From Chlorogloeopsis fritschii PCC 6912 (GTDB taxonomy: Bacteria; Cyanobacteriota; Cyanobacteriia; Cyanobacteriales; Nostocaceae), in the NCBI RefSeq assembly GCF_000317285.1, contig NZ_AJLN01000134.1, positions 62,001 to 126,000 of the forward strand: a DNA stretch of 64,000 bases. The letters are read 5' to 3'. Both the position numbers and the translations under genes were made by a program. Numbering within the stretch: the stretch's first letter is position 1; the number at the start of each line of letters is the position of its first letter. Shown here piece after piece: positions 17,858-26,823 of the stretch. The notes under the pieces were generated by a model. It was not told the DNA's origin and searched no databases. It saw only the letters and a list, made by a program, of their open reading frames with translations.

Positions 17858-18087
17858 ACCAATGGTAAATAACTGACTAGTGTATATATCAATATATTGC
17901 TGGTTATGAATAAACTAAATATAGGCTAAATATAAGAGTTTTATTTATTTTTTGAGACAACCCGTAGATATGAAGTTTCAAAAAAAGTGAGAATTCTGGG
18001 AAAACACTTAAAAAAAGTAATTTTAATTTTTAAGTATTTGCTCTTACTAAATCTGAGATAGATTTATAAATTTATCTAATACAAACT

Positions 18088-19548
18088 ATGATAATGCCTT
18101 GGTATTGGCGATCGCTACCACTTGAACATCGTACTGGTTCTGATATTTTTGCGGCTCTATTTTGTAATATTTATACATCCAATATTGCAACTTTACTAGA
18201 AAGTCCTTACCCAACACCCACAGATAATCCCCAGTTAGCTAGGTACTCTATATGTGCAGGTGCTCCCAGATGTGTGAATGGACACCTCCAAATGTGGACA
18301 CCACCACTGAGTGAAATTTTACCCTTCTTAGAACAGGGGATAGGGGACAGGGGACAGGGGACAGGGGGATTATTTCTTCCATCCTCTTCTTGTCTGCCCT
18401 TCACTGGTGGTTGGCTAGGTTGGCTAGGCTATGACGTTGCTTGGGAAATAGAACAGCTACCCTACACCAAATCCGATCGCTTGCCATTTCCAGTAGCTTT
18501 TTGGTATGAGCCGGAGTGTTTTGCTGTTTTAGATCACTGGGATCAAGTTTTATGGCTAGCTGCCAGTGATGAAGCTGGGCTGGATGAGTTGGAGATGAGG
18601 TTGGAGAAGGGGACAGGGGACAGGGGACAGAGAACAGGGGACAGGGGACAGGGGGATGTGATTAATAATTGCTTCCCATCTTTTTCAAGTTTCCAAACTT
18701 CTCAAGCGGAATACGAAGCAGCAGTTAACTGTGCGAAAAAATATATTCAAGCCGGGGATATCTTTCAGGCTAATCTCTCGCTCAGATTTGAAGCCCAAAC
18801 AAATGCTTCCGGTTGGGAAATTTATCGCGCTTTGCAGCAGATTAATCCTTCTCCTTTCGCTTGTTATTTCAAGACGCCTTGGGGAGATATAATTAGCTGT
18901 TCACCAGAGAGATTGGTACAATCACAAAGATGTGCAGACAAGTATTTTCGCGTCTCTACTAGACCGATCGCCGGGACGCGATCGCGCGGGATCGCACCAA
19001 AACAAGATCAATTACTAGCAGCAGAATTACTCAGCAACACCAAAGAACGTGCCGAACACATCATGCTCGTAGACTTAGAGCGTAATGATTTAGGGCGGGT
19101 GTGTGAATGGGGAAGTGTCAGTGTTGACGAATTGCTGACAATTGAGCGATATAGCCATGTTATGCATCTTGTCAGCAATATCAAAGGTACTTTAAGAAGT
19201 GACCTCAATGCCGTTGATTTAATTCGCGCTATGTTTCCTGGCGGCACAATTACAGGTTGCCCAAAAGTCCGCTGCATGGAAATTATTGAAGAACTAGAAC
19301 CTGTGCGCCGTAGCTTGTTCTACGGCTCCTGTGGCTATTTAGATTGGCGAGGTAACCTAGACTTAAATATCTTGATCCGGACTCTGTTACTGGCTCCCAC
19401 TCCCCCTTTCAACACCGTCTGGGGACAAGTGGGAGCAGGAATTGTCGCAGACAGCGATCCCACCAGAGAATGGCATGAATCTCTGCACAAAGCCCAAGCA
19501 CAACTTAACGCTCTAGCCAAGGTTTTACATCAAAAGTCTACATTCTGA
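18088..19548 (+). CDS. pabB: Aminodeoxychorismate synthase component I, with two heptad-repeat insertions
   Basis: A 486-residue chorismate-binding enzyme making 4-amino-4-deoxychorismate for folate. The C-terminal catalytic domain has IISCSPERLVQ near residue 270, STRPIAGTRSRG near 293, MLVDLERNDLGRVC near 325 and GGTITGCPKVRCMEIIEELEP near 383. It could be confused with TrpE, but the KxxLFYGSCGYLDW region favours PabB. Residues 83-94 and 174-190 are GTGDRGQ-type repeats encoded by seven-base GGGGACA units; both lie in the N-terminal half outside the motifs and keep the frame open. No pabA or pabC is adjacent. An ATG at 18094 is an alternative start. Confidence 0.85.
   Translation: MIMPWYWRSLPLEHRTGSDIFAALFCNIYTSNIATLLESPYPTPTDNPQLARYSICAGAPRCVNGHLQMWTPPLSEILPFLEQGIGDRGQGTGGLFLPSSSCLPFTGGWLGWLGYDVAWEIEQLPYTKSDRLPFPVAFWYEPECFAVLDHWDQVLWLAASDEAGLDELEMRLEKGTGDRGQRTGDRGQGDVINNCFPSFSSFQTSQAEYEAAVNCAKKYIQAGDIFQANLSLRFEAQTNASGWEIYRALQQINPSPFACYFKTPWGDIISCSPERLVQSQRCADKYFRVSTRPIAGTRSRGIAPKQDQLLAAELLSNTKERAEHIMLVDLERNDLGRVCEWGSVSVDELLTIERYSHVMHLVSNIKGTLRSDLNAVDLIRAMFPGGTITGCPKVRCMEIIEELEPVRRSLFYGSCGYLDWRGNLDLNILIRTLLLAPTPPFNTVWGQVGAGIVADSDPTREWHESLHKAQAQLNALAKVLHQKSTF
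18334..18369 (+). repeat. Heptad (GGGGACA) tract inside pabB, copy 1
   Basis: Five consecutive seven-base units, mostly GGGGACA with one GGGGATA, lying in frame in pabB. Since 7 is not a multiple of 3, the encoded peptide repeats every seven residues (GTGDRGQ). Confidence 0.9.
18607..18657 (+). repeat. Heptad (GGGGACA) tract inside pabB, copy 2
   Basis: Seven consecutive seven-base units, six GGGGACA-like and one degenerate AGAGAACA, in frame in pabB. Encodes GTGDRGQRTGDRGQG. Confidence 0.9.
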
Positions 19549-20232
19549 GCCAATTTCTATTGTGCAACTGGTTGCGGCGAGAGTTCCCCCACCATACACC
19601 CTCATTGGGTACTGGGTATGAAAATTTCTTTATTCCTAATTCCTATCCCCTATCCCCTGTACCCTGTCCCCTATCCCCTATCCCCTGTACCCTGTCCCCT
19701 ATCCCCTATCCCCTGTATCCTGTCCCCTATCCCCTGTACCCTGTCCCCTATCCCCTTTACTCGCAACTAACTCTTGACTGTTGACTGTTAGCTGTTAACT
19801 ATTGAGTATGAATAAGTATAGATAACAGGAGTGATGAAAAAATATCAATGGGTAAGTTGTTTGTCAATTTGTGCAACAAAACGGCGGCAATTATGGCAGC
19901 ATTGGTAGAGGGAACACCAGGAGAAGATGAGAGCGAAACAGAGGAAGAGTTGACAAATTCTGCTTCCGTATCTCTACCTCCCTAGTTTCCCCATTGTTAC
20001 TTAGCCCCATCATCACAGTTTAAATTTAGCTGTGTCGGCAATTATGCCTGAGCTACTCCCATCTTCAAAACCTAATTGCCAACTACATCGACAATTTTAC
20101 CAATGCCATTTTGGCGAAGTTCGGCTTTTATGCATTTTGAGCAAATATTCAAGCTCAATCCAATTTATTAGCCTCACCAATTTTGGCATTCAACTGCGAA
20201 AACATATATCTATTTTTACCTTCAAGTATTAA
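19549..20232. other. Non-coding, repeat-rich region between pabB and pipX
   Basis: About 680 bases with no convincing gene. From 19630 to 19758 it is almost pure heptad repeat (CCCCTAT, CCCTGTA, CCCTGTC). After it, 19848-19985 is a 45-codon open frame without recognisable homology that I do not call. The last 200 bases before pipX are AT-rich and should hold its promoter. Confidence 0.6.
19630..19758. repeat. Long C-rich heptad tandem repeat
   Basis: About 18 units of seven bases with variants CCCCTAT, CCCTGTA and CCCTGTC. It is the opposite strand version of the GGGGACA tracts that occur inside pabB just upstream. Confidence 0.9.
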
Positions 20233-20511
20233 ATGAATCCAGAAAGCTCAGAAACTTACATAAATCATCCAACTTGGGGTTTGCTCTATAGAATCTGTAT
20301 GGTGGATGAACAACAGGAATTATTCACTACACTGTATGCTCAACGCCTATTTTTTTTGGTAGCAACTGATGCTAAAGGTTTAAAGTTTCAGCCAATAGGA
20401 CGTACTGAGGCAAGAATGTTGTTGGAAAACCGCCTGCGGAGCTTACGCCGCACGGGACAAAGCCAGGAGTACGATCAGCTTCATAGTATTTTTCAACGCA
20501 CTTTCCAATGA
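20233..20511 (+). CDS. pipX: PipX, PII-interacting NtcA co-activator
   Basis: A 92-residue protein matching cyanobacterial PipX in length and sequence: ETYINHPTWGLLYRIC at residues 7-22, then the Tudor-like beta-barrel ending in QRLFFLVATDAKGLKFQPIGR and two C-terminal helices (TEARMLLENRLRSLRR and QEYDQLHSIF). PipX shuttles between the PII protein at low 2-oxoglutarate and the transcription factor NtcA at high 2-oxoglutarate, so it couples nitrogen/carbon status to transcription. Its stop overlaps the start of pipY by 4 bases (ATGA), the arrangement known from Synechococcus elongatus. The assignment rests on clear sequence recognition. Confidence 0.95.
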   Translation: MNPESSETYINHPTWGLLYRICMVDEQQELFTTLYAQRLFFLVATDAKGLKFQPIGRTEARMLLENRLRSLRRTGQSQEYDQLHSIFQRTFQ

Positions 20512-21179
20512 GCAGTTCGATTAGCGAACGTATTGCTACTGTTAAAGCACAGCTACCAACGTCAGTTCGGTTAATTGCAGTTACCAAGCAGGTACCAACT
20601 GATGCAATTCGCGCTGCCTACGCAGCCGGAATTCGAGATTTTGGTGAAAATCGCATTCAAGAAGCGATCGCCAAACAAGCTGAGTTACAAGACTTATCTG
20701 ATGTTACTTGGCACTTTATCGGACATTTGCAAAGCAATAAAGCCAAAAAAGCCTTAGAAAATTTTAGCTGGCTTCACTCAGTGGACAACTTGAAGTTGGC
20801 AGGGCGCTTAAACGAATTGGCACAACAGCTAGGTGTGTCTCCTCATGTGTGCTTGCAAGTAAAAATTCTTCCCGATCCCAACAAGTCGGGTTGGAGCGTA
20901 CCTCAACTTTTGACTGACTTATCAGCACTAAATCAATACAAAAATTTACAAATCCAAGGGTTAATGGCAATTCCGCCTCTGGGATTAAAGGATGTGGAGA
21001 TTTTAGATGTATTCAACCGTACACGTGAACTAGCACAAGAAATCAATGAACAGAAATGGTCTCACATTCACATCCATCAACTTTCTATGGGAATGTCAGG
21101 CGACTACCAGCTAGCAGTGCAAGCAGGTGCAACGATGGTGCGCTTGGGAACTATCTTGTTTGGAGAGCGCCCTACGTAA
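20508..21179 (+). CDS. pipY: PipY, pyridoxal phosphate homeostasis protein (YggS/PROSC family)
   Basis: A 223-residue fold-type III PLP-binding protein. The lysine that binds PLP is Lys27 in RLIAVTKQVP; other family marks are DFGENRIQEA near residue 45, WHFIGHLQSNKAK near 67 and the phosphate-binding LSMGMSGDYQLAVQAGATMVRLGTILFG near the C-terminus. These proteins have no known catalytic activity and control vitamin B6 and amino/keto acid balance. It is translationally coupled to pipX, a conserved cyanobacterial pairing that links nitrogen signalling with PLP supply. A HIP1-centred hairpin follows the gene at 21217. Confidence 0.95.
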   Translation: MSSSISERIATVKAQLPTSVRLIAVTKQVPTDAIRAAYAAGIRDFGENRIQEAIAKQAELQDLSDVTWHFIGHLQSNKAKKALENFSWLHSVDNLKLAGRLNELAQQLGVSPHVCLQVKILPDPNKSGWSVPQLLTDLSALNQYKNLQIQGLMAIPPLGLKDVEILDVFNRTRELAQEINEQKWSHIHIHQLSMGMSGDYQLAVQAGATMVRLGTILFGERPT

Positions 21180-21216
21180 GTACAAGGATATTAAATATAC
21201 TCTCCTAGAAAAAGAT

Positions 21217-21242
21217 AATGACAGGCGATCGCTTGTCATTTT
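21217..21242 (+). terminator. Hairpin with HIP1 core downstream of pipY
   Basis: AATGACA and TGTCATT arms (7 bases) enclose GGCGATCGCT, which is itself nearly self-complementary, so the stem can extend to 11 pairs. Only a short T tract follows (TTTTAA), so termination efficiency is uncertain. Confidence 0.5.
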
Positions 21243-21592
21243 AATGTACAAAAATTTACTCTTTTTGAGAACTATCTCTGGAAGAGGCTTTTAGCTTTAC
21301 TAAAGAATAGGTAATTTAATTGGGAATTGAATCTTGCATTCACATCCCATGGCAACTGCCGTCAAATAGCGTGAAAAATCGAGTCCTAATTTTCATACTT
21401 TTATTGTAGGCAAATACCTACGTAAGTTAGTCTTATATCTTTTAGTTTACGTAAAAATATGCAAGTCTAATCGAAATTCTTGGGTTTTACTGGTTAAAGC
21501 AAAAAATCTAAAACATACTGGTAGATCCGTAAACAAATGATTATAGTATTGACAAAAGTAAACGCAACAAAAAATTAGGGGTGCCAGCAACT

Positions 21593-21620
21593 TTGCATAC
21601 AAAAATAGTTAGGCTATAAT
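21593..21620 (+). promoter_or_regulatory. Candidate sigma-70-type promoter for sepF
   Basis: A perfect -10 box TATAAT (21615-21620) stands 16 bases after a weak -35-like TTGCAT (21593-21598). A TTGACA at 21549 is too far away to pair with it. Position upstream of sepF fits; this is a sequence match only. Confidence 0.4.
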
Positions 21621-21811
21621 CTTGACTCAATTGTTGCTTGCAGGCTATGTGCAGACGTTATAGGGGGCATCTGTTCATGAGCAATAGCCGTAGAATATGC
21701 TACAGACAACCATAGAATTGTAAGGCTATCCGCCCTTCTTATGGGCTTAAGGTGGTTGCATCAATTGTTGCCATATCAAAAAAGGTGATTTGCACCAGGA
21801 GCGTAAACATA

Positions 21812-22417
21812 ATGAACAATATCTTTTCCAAACTAAGAGACTTTGTTGGACTCAATGAGTCGGTAGAATACGAGTATTATGAAGAAGAGCCTGATACAGA
21901 AACTTATCAAAATCTGTATCAAGAACAAAATCCGCAACAAGTACCCCCAGAGGCAACTCCTCCAAATCGTCGTTGGCGCGAACCTATGGCGACAATGAAT
22001 CCCGATGTAGCAACAACTTCTTCAAAAACAATCAGTAATGTAATTGGTATGCCAGGTGCTCTTAATGGTATTTCAGAAGTATTAGTACTAGAACCACGTA
22101 CATTTGAAGAGATGCCTCAAGCGATTCAAGCGTTGCGAGAGCGCAAATCAGTCGTCTTAAATTTGACGATTATGGATCCAGATCAGGCACAACGGGCAGT
22201 CGATTTTGTCGCAGGTGGTACTTACGCTCTCGACGGGCACCAAGAGCGCATCGGTGAAAGTATCTTTTTGTTTACACCCAGTTGCGTACAAGTGAGTACC
22301 CAGTCAGGCGTTCTACACGAAGTACCTCAACCACCGCTGCGTACTCCGCGTCCAGCCAGTGCAAGCGGAAGTGGAAATGCTGCCTGGGGAAATGAACCTA
22401 ACCGCATGGCACAATAA
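21812..22417 (+). CDS. sepF: Cell division protein SepF
   Basis: A 201-residue SepF (also called Cdv2 in cyanobacteria). The N-terminal helix [16 protein letters not shown] binds the membrane, a charged and Gln/Pro-rich linker follows, and the conserved C-terminal domain begins near residue 90 with [30 protein letters not shown], then [25 protein letters not shown]. SepF bundles FtsZ filaments and tethers the Z ring to the membrane. The open frame reaches 20 codons upstream, but ATG 21812 gives the amphipathic N-terminus and is preceded by AGGAG at 21797. proC follows in the same direction after a heptad hairpin; sepF-proC neighbourhood is common in cyanobacteria. Confidence 0.93.
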   Translation: MNNIFSKLRDFVGLNESVEYEYYEEEPDTETYQNLYQEQNPQQVPPEATPPNRRWREPMATMNPDVATTSSKTISNVIGMPGALNGISEVLVLEPRTFEEMPQAIQALRERKSVVLNLTIMDPDQAQRAVDFVAGGTYALDGHQERIGESIFLFTPSCVQVSTQSGVLHEVPQPPLRTPRPASASGSGNAAWGNEPNRMAQ

Positions 22418-22427
22418 ATTAAAATTT

Positions 22428-22487
22428 AGTCATTAGTCATTAGTCATTAGTCTCAATCTAATGACCAATGACCAATGACCAATGACG
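22428..22487. repeat. Heptad inverted repeat between sepF and proC
   Basis: Three TCATTAG/AGTCATT units, a short loop (TCTCAATC), then ATGACCA units running to 22487. The arms pair over about 20 bases. The right arm contributes ATG triplets directly before the proC start. Confidence 0.85.
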
Positions 22488-22496
22488 AAAGTAATA

Positions 22497-23309
22497 ATGA
22501 CTACTAAGTTTGGCTTAATTGGTGGCGGGGTAATGGGAGAAGCGCTATTATCCCGCCTTATTGATCGAGGAATTTATCAAGCATCAGAGGTTATAGTCAG
22601 CGAGCCACAGCCCGCACGAGCGGATTTTTTAGCCCAGGAGTATAAAGTGGCTGTCACAGCTGATAACTGCCAAGCTTTCATGCAAGCAAAAGAAGTTGTC
22701 TGTTTGGCTGTCAAGCCTCAGGTATTTAGCGCGATCGCCCAAGAATTAGCAGACGCGATCGACAAAGGACATAAGCCCTTAGTCGTTTCCATTTTGGCGG
22801 GTGTACCCTTAAGCCATCTCGAAGCAGCTTTTCCCCAACTGCCAGTGATTCGAGCCATGCCCAATACCCCAGCAACGGTAGGGGCGGGCATGACTGCTAT
22901 TACCCCAGGTGCTTATACCCATGCCAATCATTTACAAACAGCATGGCAATTATTTTCAGCAGTAGGCGAAGTTGTAGAAGTTCCCGAAACGCTGATGGAT
23001 GCTGTGACGGGATTATCGGGAAGTGGCCCTGCTTATGTAGCATTAATGGTAGAAGCGCTTGCTGATGGCGGAGTAGCAGCAGGTTTGCCCAGAGCGATCG
23101 CCAATCAACTCGCCTTACAAACTGTACTCGGCACAGCCCAGTTACTGCACGAAACCAAACTCCATCCCGCAGAACTCAAAGATCGCGTTACCAGCCCTGG
23201 TGGTACCACTATTGCTGGCATCGCTCAATTAGAAAAAGCAGCCTTTCGTTCAGCTTTAATTGAAGCAGTCAAAGCCGCCACAGCGCGATCGCACGAATTG
23301 GGGAAGTAG
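22497..23309 (+). CDS. proC: Pyrroline-5-carboxylate reductase
   Basis: A 270-residue enzyme making proline from pyrroline-5-carboxylate with NAD(P)H. The Rossmann loop is FGLIGGGVMGEALL at residues 5-18; LAVKPQVF near 77 and the C-terminal signature region TGLSGSGPAYVALMVEALADGGVAAGLPR near 166, followed by DRVTSPGGTTIAGI near 231, identify ProC firmly. An in-frame ATG lies five codons upstream (22482), inside the right arm of a heptad repeat; the ATG at 22497 gives the usual MTTKFGLIG start. Length is normal. A GGGGCTA heptad tract starts within 5 bases of the stop. Confidence 0.95.
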   Translation: MTTKFGLIGGGVMGEALLSRLIDRGIYQASEVIVSEPQPARADFLAQEYKVAVTADNCQAFMQAKEVVCLAVKPQVFSAIAQELADAIDKGHKPLVVSILAGVPLSHLEAAFPQLPVIRAMPNTPATVGAGMTAITPGAYTHANHLQTAWQLFSAVGEVVEVPETLMDAVTGLSGSGPAYVALMVEALADGGVAAGLPRAIANQLALQTVLGTAQLLHETKLHPAELKDRVTSPGGTTIAGIAQLEKAAFRSALIEAVKAATARSHELGK

Positions 23310-23925
23310 GGGCTAGGGATTAGGGGCTAGGGGCTAGGGGCTAGGGGCTAGGGGCTAGGGGCACCAGGAGCAGGGGAGCACCAGGAGAACAACTAACTAC
23401 TGTACGGGCGAGTTTAAAAGAGAAATTGTCGGTTTTAACCGAAAAATCATCAATAAAACCCGCACGGCAGTCGCACTCGACGCGCTTAACCCGACGCCAG
23501 TTGACGCCAGTCGCTTCAACGGGGGGAACCCTCCGAAGTCGCCTCAACGGGGGGAACCCCCGCACGGCGCTTCTCTCCGCAACGCGCTGGCTCCTTTATG
23601 CCGGGGAACCCTTACTTTCGCTTATCCACTTCGTGTCTACGGCAGTCGCTACCTTCGGAAGTCGCTTCGCGCCTACAAGTCGGCACTAGACGCGTTCGCC
23701 GTCAGGCGTTGCGTTAGCTAGCGGCTTCCCGGAGGGTAGCCGCAAGGGCGCGCTGCCTCCCCTACTAACCACTAATAAATGACTAATGACTATTTCTCAT
23801 TTCATGGTAAAATCAAATATTTACTAAAACCTCTCTAGCTTGATATGTAGAAGGTGATAGTGGATGAATCCCAATCGGGGATTGAAATAATATATAGTAA
23901 ACAGTCTGGTTGCAATTGTGATTGA
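23310..23925. repeat. Repeat mosaic between proC and helicase gene
   Basis: No gene is credible here. 23310-23362 is a GGGGCTA heptad tract. About 23455-23760 is GC-rich and mosaic: AACGGGGGGAACCC occurs twice, with CAGTCGC/AAGTCGC motifs and stem-forming GCGGCTTCCCGGAGGGTAGCCGC. The base composition is clearly unlike the neighbouring genes. The last 150 bases are AT-rich again and lead into the helicase start. Confidence 0.75.
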
Positions 23926-26601
23926 GTGAATTATTCTGCGCTGTCTCCAGAAGTTGATCCCAGTTCTATATTTCCTTTTGAACTGGATAAATTCCAACAA
24001 GATGCGATCGCTTCCCTGAATGCTGGACGCTCTGTAGTGGTTTGTGCGCCTACAGGTTCGGGCAAAACTTTAGTGGGAGAATACGCTATCTATCGCGCCC
24101 TTGCGCGAGGAAAACGAGTTTTTTACACAACTCCTCTCAAAGCCCTCTCCAATCAAAAATTACGCGACTTTCGTGAGCAATTTGGGTTTGACTTAGTCGG
24201 ACTTTTAACAGGAGACGCCTCCATCAACCGAGATGCGCCGATTTTGGTGATGACTACGGAAATTTTCCGGAATATGCTCTACGGCACGCCAATCGGGCAA
24301 GTTGGTATTTCCTTGGTAGACGTTGAGGCAGTGGTGCTAGATGAGTGCCACTATATGAATGATCGCCAACGCGGAACGGTTTGGGAAGAATCTATTATTT
24401 ATTGCCCTCGTGAAGTACAACTAGTAGCCCTATCAGCCACAGTTGCCAATAGCGAGCAACTTACTGACTGGCTCAATCAAGTTCACGGCCCTACCGATCT
24501 CATTTACTCAGATTTTCGTCCTGTTCCGCTAGATTTTCACTTTGGTAATCTTAAAGGTCTATTTCCACTTTTAAATCAAGACAAAACCCAAATTAACCCT
24601 CGTCTTCTCAAAAGGGGAAAAAAGAAAGAATTTGAAAAAGGTAAAGGTAATCGCAGACCAGAAGCACCTAGTATAAATTTTATTCTCAGCCATCTCCAGG
24701 AACGGGATATGCTTCCGGCGATTTACTTTATTTTCAGTCGCCGGGGATGCGATAAAGCAGTGGCGGAAGTGGGTGAAATGTGGTTGGTGAATGAACACGA
24801 AGCCCAGCAGTTGCGGCGACAAATTGATGAATTTTTAACCCGCAACCCAGAAGCCGGGCGATCGGGACATATCGCCCCCTTGTACAGAGGTATCGCAGCA
24901 CACCATGCTGGGATTTTACCTGCCTGGAAAGTGTTGGTAGAAGAACTATTTCAACAGGGGCTAATTAAAGTCGTATTTGCTACCGAGACACTAGCAGCGG
25001 GAATTAATATGCCTGCTCGAACGACAGTAATTTCCAGTATCTCCAAGCGCACTGACACCGGACACCGGATGTTGACAGCTTCCGAATTCTTACAAATGGC
25101 AGGAAGAGCCGGGCGTCGGGGTATGGATACAGTGGGTCATGTAGTAACATTGCAAACACCCTTTGAAGGAGCAGAACACGCAGCAGCTTTGGCACTCAAG
25201 AAACCAGATCCTCTAGTGAGCCATTTTACGCCCAGTTATGGCATGGTGTTGAATTTGCTGCAAATTCATACTCTTGATGAAGCCAGAGAACTAATAGAGC
25301 GCAGTTTTGGACAATATTTAGCCAATTTGCACTTAAAACCCAAGCAGCAGTACATAGAGGAACGAAAAGCAGAATTCAGCCAAATTCAGGAGCAAATTGC
25401 TGCTATTGAAGAAAGTGAAATTGCTAGCTATGAGAAATTGCGACAGCGCTTGAAAGTCGAACAAAAATTATTGAAAACACTGAAAGAACAAGCTCAACAA
25501 GCCCGACAAGAAGAATTGGCAATGATGCTGAGTTTTGCAGTTTCAGGAACATTACTGAGTCTCAAAGGTAAGAATATTACAGTATCTACTCCTGTAACAG
25601 CAGTTATAGTTGGGAAAACTCAAGGTTCCGGTCAATTTCCTTACTTAGTATGCTTAGGAACAGATAATCGTTGGTATGTGGCGACAACAGCAGATGTAGT
25701 AGATTTGTATGGAGAATTGCCCCGACTTGATGTACCTGCCAACTTGCTGCCACCTCCTGAAATGCCCTTGAAACCGGGACAATCGCGTCGCGGTAACGAA
25801 GAAACGGCAGCGATCGCCAAACAAATTCCCGAACCAAGCGAATCTTTAAATATGCCTGCGGAAGTAGCAGAACAACTGCAACGCGTTGCAGCTTTGCAAG
25901 AACAATTGGAGGCTCACCCCTTACATCAAGCAGGTAATGTAGCTACAGTATTTAAACGTAAAGCACGAGCGATCGAACTAGCAGCTGAAATCGAAGAATT
26001 ACAAGCACAGGTAGAGCAACAATCTCAACGTCATTGGGAAGAGTTTCTCAACTTGATTGAAATTTTGCAGTACTTTGAATGTCTAGATAATCTTGTGCCC
26101 ACACAACTAGGGCAAGTTGCAGCTGCAATTAGAGGTGAAAATGAATTGTGGCTTGGTTTAGCATTGGCTAGCGGCGAATTTGATAACCTCGATCCCCATC
26201 ACTTAGCAGCAGCAGTTGCAGCTTTAGTAACAGAAACCCCACGTCCAGACAGCAAAGTACGTTTCGATGTTAGCAATGAAGTAGCAGAAGCCCTAGCAAA
26301 ATTGCGAGGAATTCGCCGCAAAATGTTTCAACTGCAACGTCGATATGATGTGGCTTTACCCATCTGGCTGGAGTTTGAGCTAATTGCTCTAGTAGAAAAA
26401 TGGGCGTTAGGAATGGATTGGAACGAACTTTGTGAAAATACTAGTCTGGATGATGGCGATGTAGTGCGAATTTTACGCCGGACTTTGGATTTATTATCGC
26501 AAATTCCTCACGTACCTTATCTGTCAGAAACTTTGCAGCGCAATGCTTACCGTGCCATGCAGTTAATTGATAGGTTCCCAGTCAATGAAGTAGTTGAATA
26601 A
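23926..26601 (+). CDS. Ski2-like DExH-box RNA helicase with DSHCT C-terminus
   Basis: An 891-residue superfamily 2 helicase. Motif I APTGSGKT (residues 41-48), motif Ia TTPLKALSNQKLRDF, motif II DECH (139-142), motif III LSATVANS near 171, motif V VVFATETLAAGINMPARTTV near 350 and motif VI QMAGRAGRRGMD near 391 are all intact. A helical, Glu/Gln-rich region (about 470-530, coiled-coil-like) and a beta insert resembling the Mtr4/Ski2 arch follow, and the C-terminal 180 residues are a DSHCT domain. Such proteins unwind structured RNA for processing or decay; the cyanobacterial members are little studied. The start is GTG at 23926. Confidence 0.88.
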   Translation: MNYSALSPEVDPSSIFPFELDKFQQDAIASLNAGRSVVVCAPTGSGKTLVGEYAIYRALARGKRVFYTTPLKALSNQKLRDFREQFGFDLVGLLTGDASINRDAPILVMTTEIFRNMLYGTPIGQVGISLVDVEAVVLDECHYMNDRQRGTVWEESIIYCPREVQLVALSATVANSEQLTDWLNQVHGPTDLIYSDFRPVPLDFHFGNLKGLFPLLNQDKTQINPRLLKRGKKKEFEKGKGNRRPEAPSINFILSHLQERDMLPAIYFIFSRRGCDKAVAEVGEMWLVNEHEAQQLRRQIDEFLTRNPEAGRSGHIAPLYRGIAAHHAGILPAWKVLVEELFQQGLIKVVFATETLAAGINMPARTTVISSISKRTDTGHRMLTASEFLQMAGRAGRRGMDTVGHVVTLQTPFEGAEHAAALALKKPDPLVSHFTPSYGMVLNLLQIHTLDEARELIERSFGQYLANLHLKPKQQYIEERKAEFSQIQEQIAAIEESEIASYEKLRQRLKVEQKLLKTLKEQAQQARQEELAMMLSFAVSGTLLSLKGKNITVSTPVTAVIVGKTQGSGQFPYLVCLGTDNRWYVATTADVVDLYGELPRLDVPANLLPPPEMPLKPGQSRRGNEETAAIAKQIPEPSESLNMPAEVAEQLQRVAALQEQLEAHPLHQAGNVATVFKRKARAIELAAEIEELQAQVEQQSQRHWEEFLNLIEILQYFECLDNLVPTQLGQVAAAIRGENELWLGLALASGEFDNLDPHHLAAAVAALVTETPRPDSKVRFDVSNEVAEALAKLRGIRRKMFQLQRRYDVALPIWLEFELIALVEKWALGMDWNELCENTSLDDGDVVRILRRTLDLLSQIPHVPYLSETLQRNAYRAMQLIDRFPVNEVVE

Positions 26602-26823
26602 TTTTGTGACATACTCAAACCAAGCAATCATTTTTGGAGAGTTGATTAAGACGTATGTAAAGGTCAAAAGTGAGTGGAAATATCTGTAATTGTCCTGTAG
26701 ATTCACTTGGCAGTACCATCGTTTTTTTGAGTAAGCTCACGCGGTGCATCTGCGGCACAAAGATTTTTCCGCAAGGCTTTAAAAGCTCGTTATCACTGAT
26801 GTATAAATGACGAGGATAAACGT

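Larger units (their letters stand above)
21180..21811. other. Non-coding region upstream of sepF
   Basis: About 630 bases without a gene between pipY and sepF. It contains the terminator-like hairpin at 21217, AT-rich sequence, and a promoter candidate about 190 bases before the sepF start, so the sepF transcript would have a long leader. Confidence 0.55.

Noticed and set aside
18334-18657. GGGGACA tracts considered as a frameshift or sequencing error in pabB
   Set aside because: The frame is intact on both sides and the encoded motif order matches PabB throughout.
19560-19784. 74-codon frame after pabB
   Set aside because: It is translated heptad repeat (PVPYPLSPIPY-like peptide) and has no natural gene features.
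19848-19985. 45-codon frame MGKLFVNLCNKTAAIMAAL...
   Set aside because: Acidic and with no recognisable homology or ribosome site; too weak to call a gene.
20032-20232. 66-codon frame upstream of pipX
   Set aside because: No recognisable domain, low-quality composition; it ends right at pipX and likely is leader sequence.
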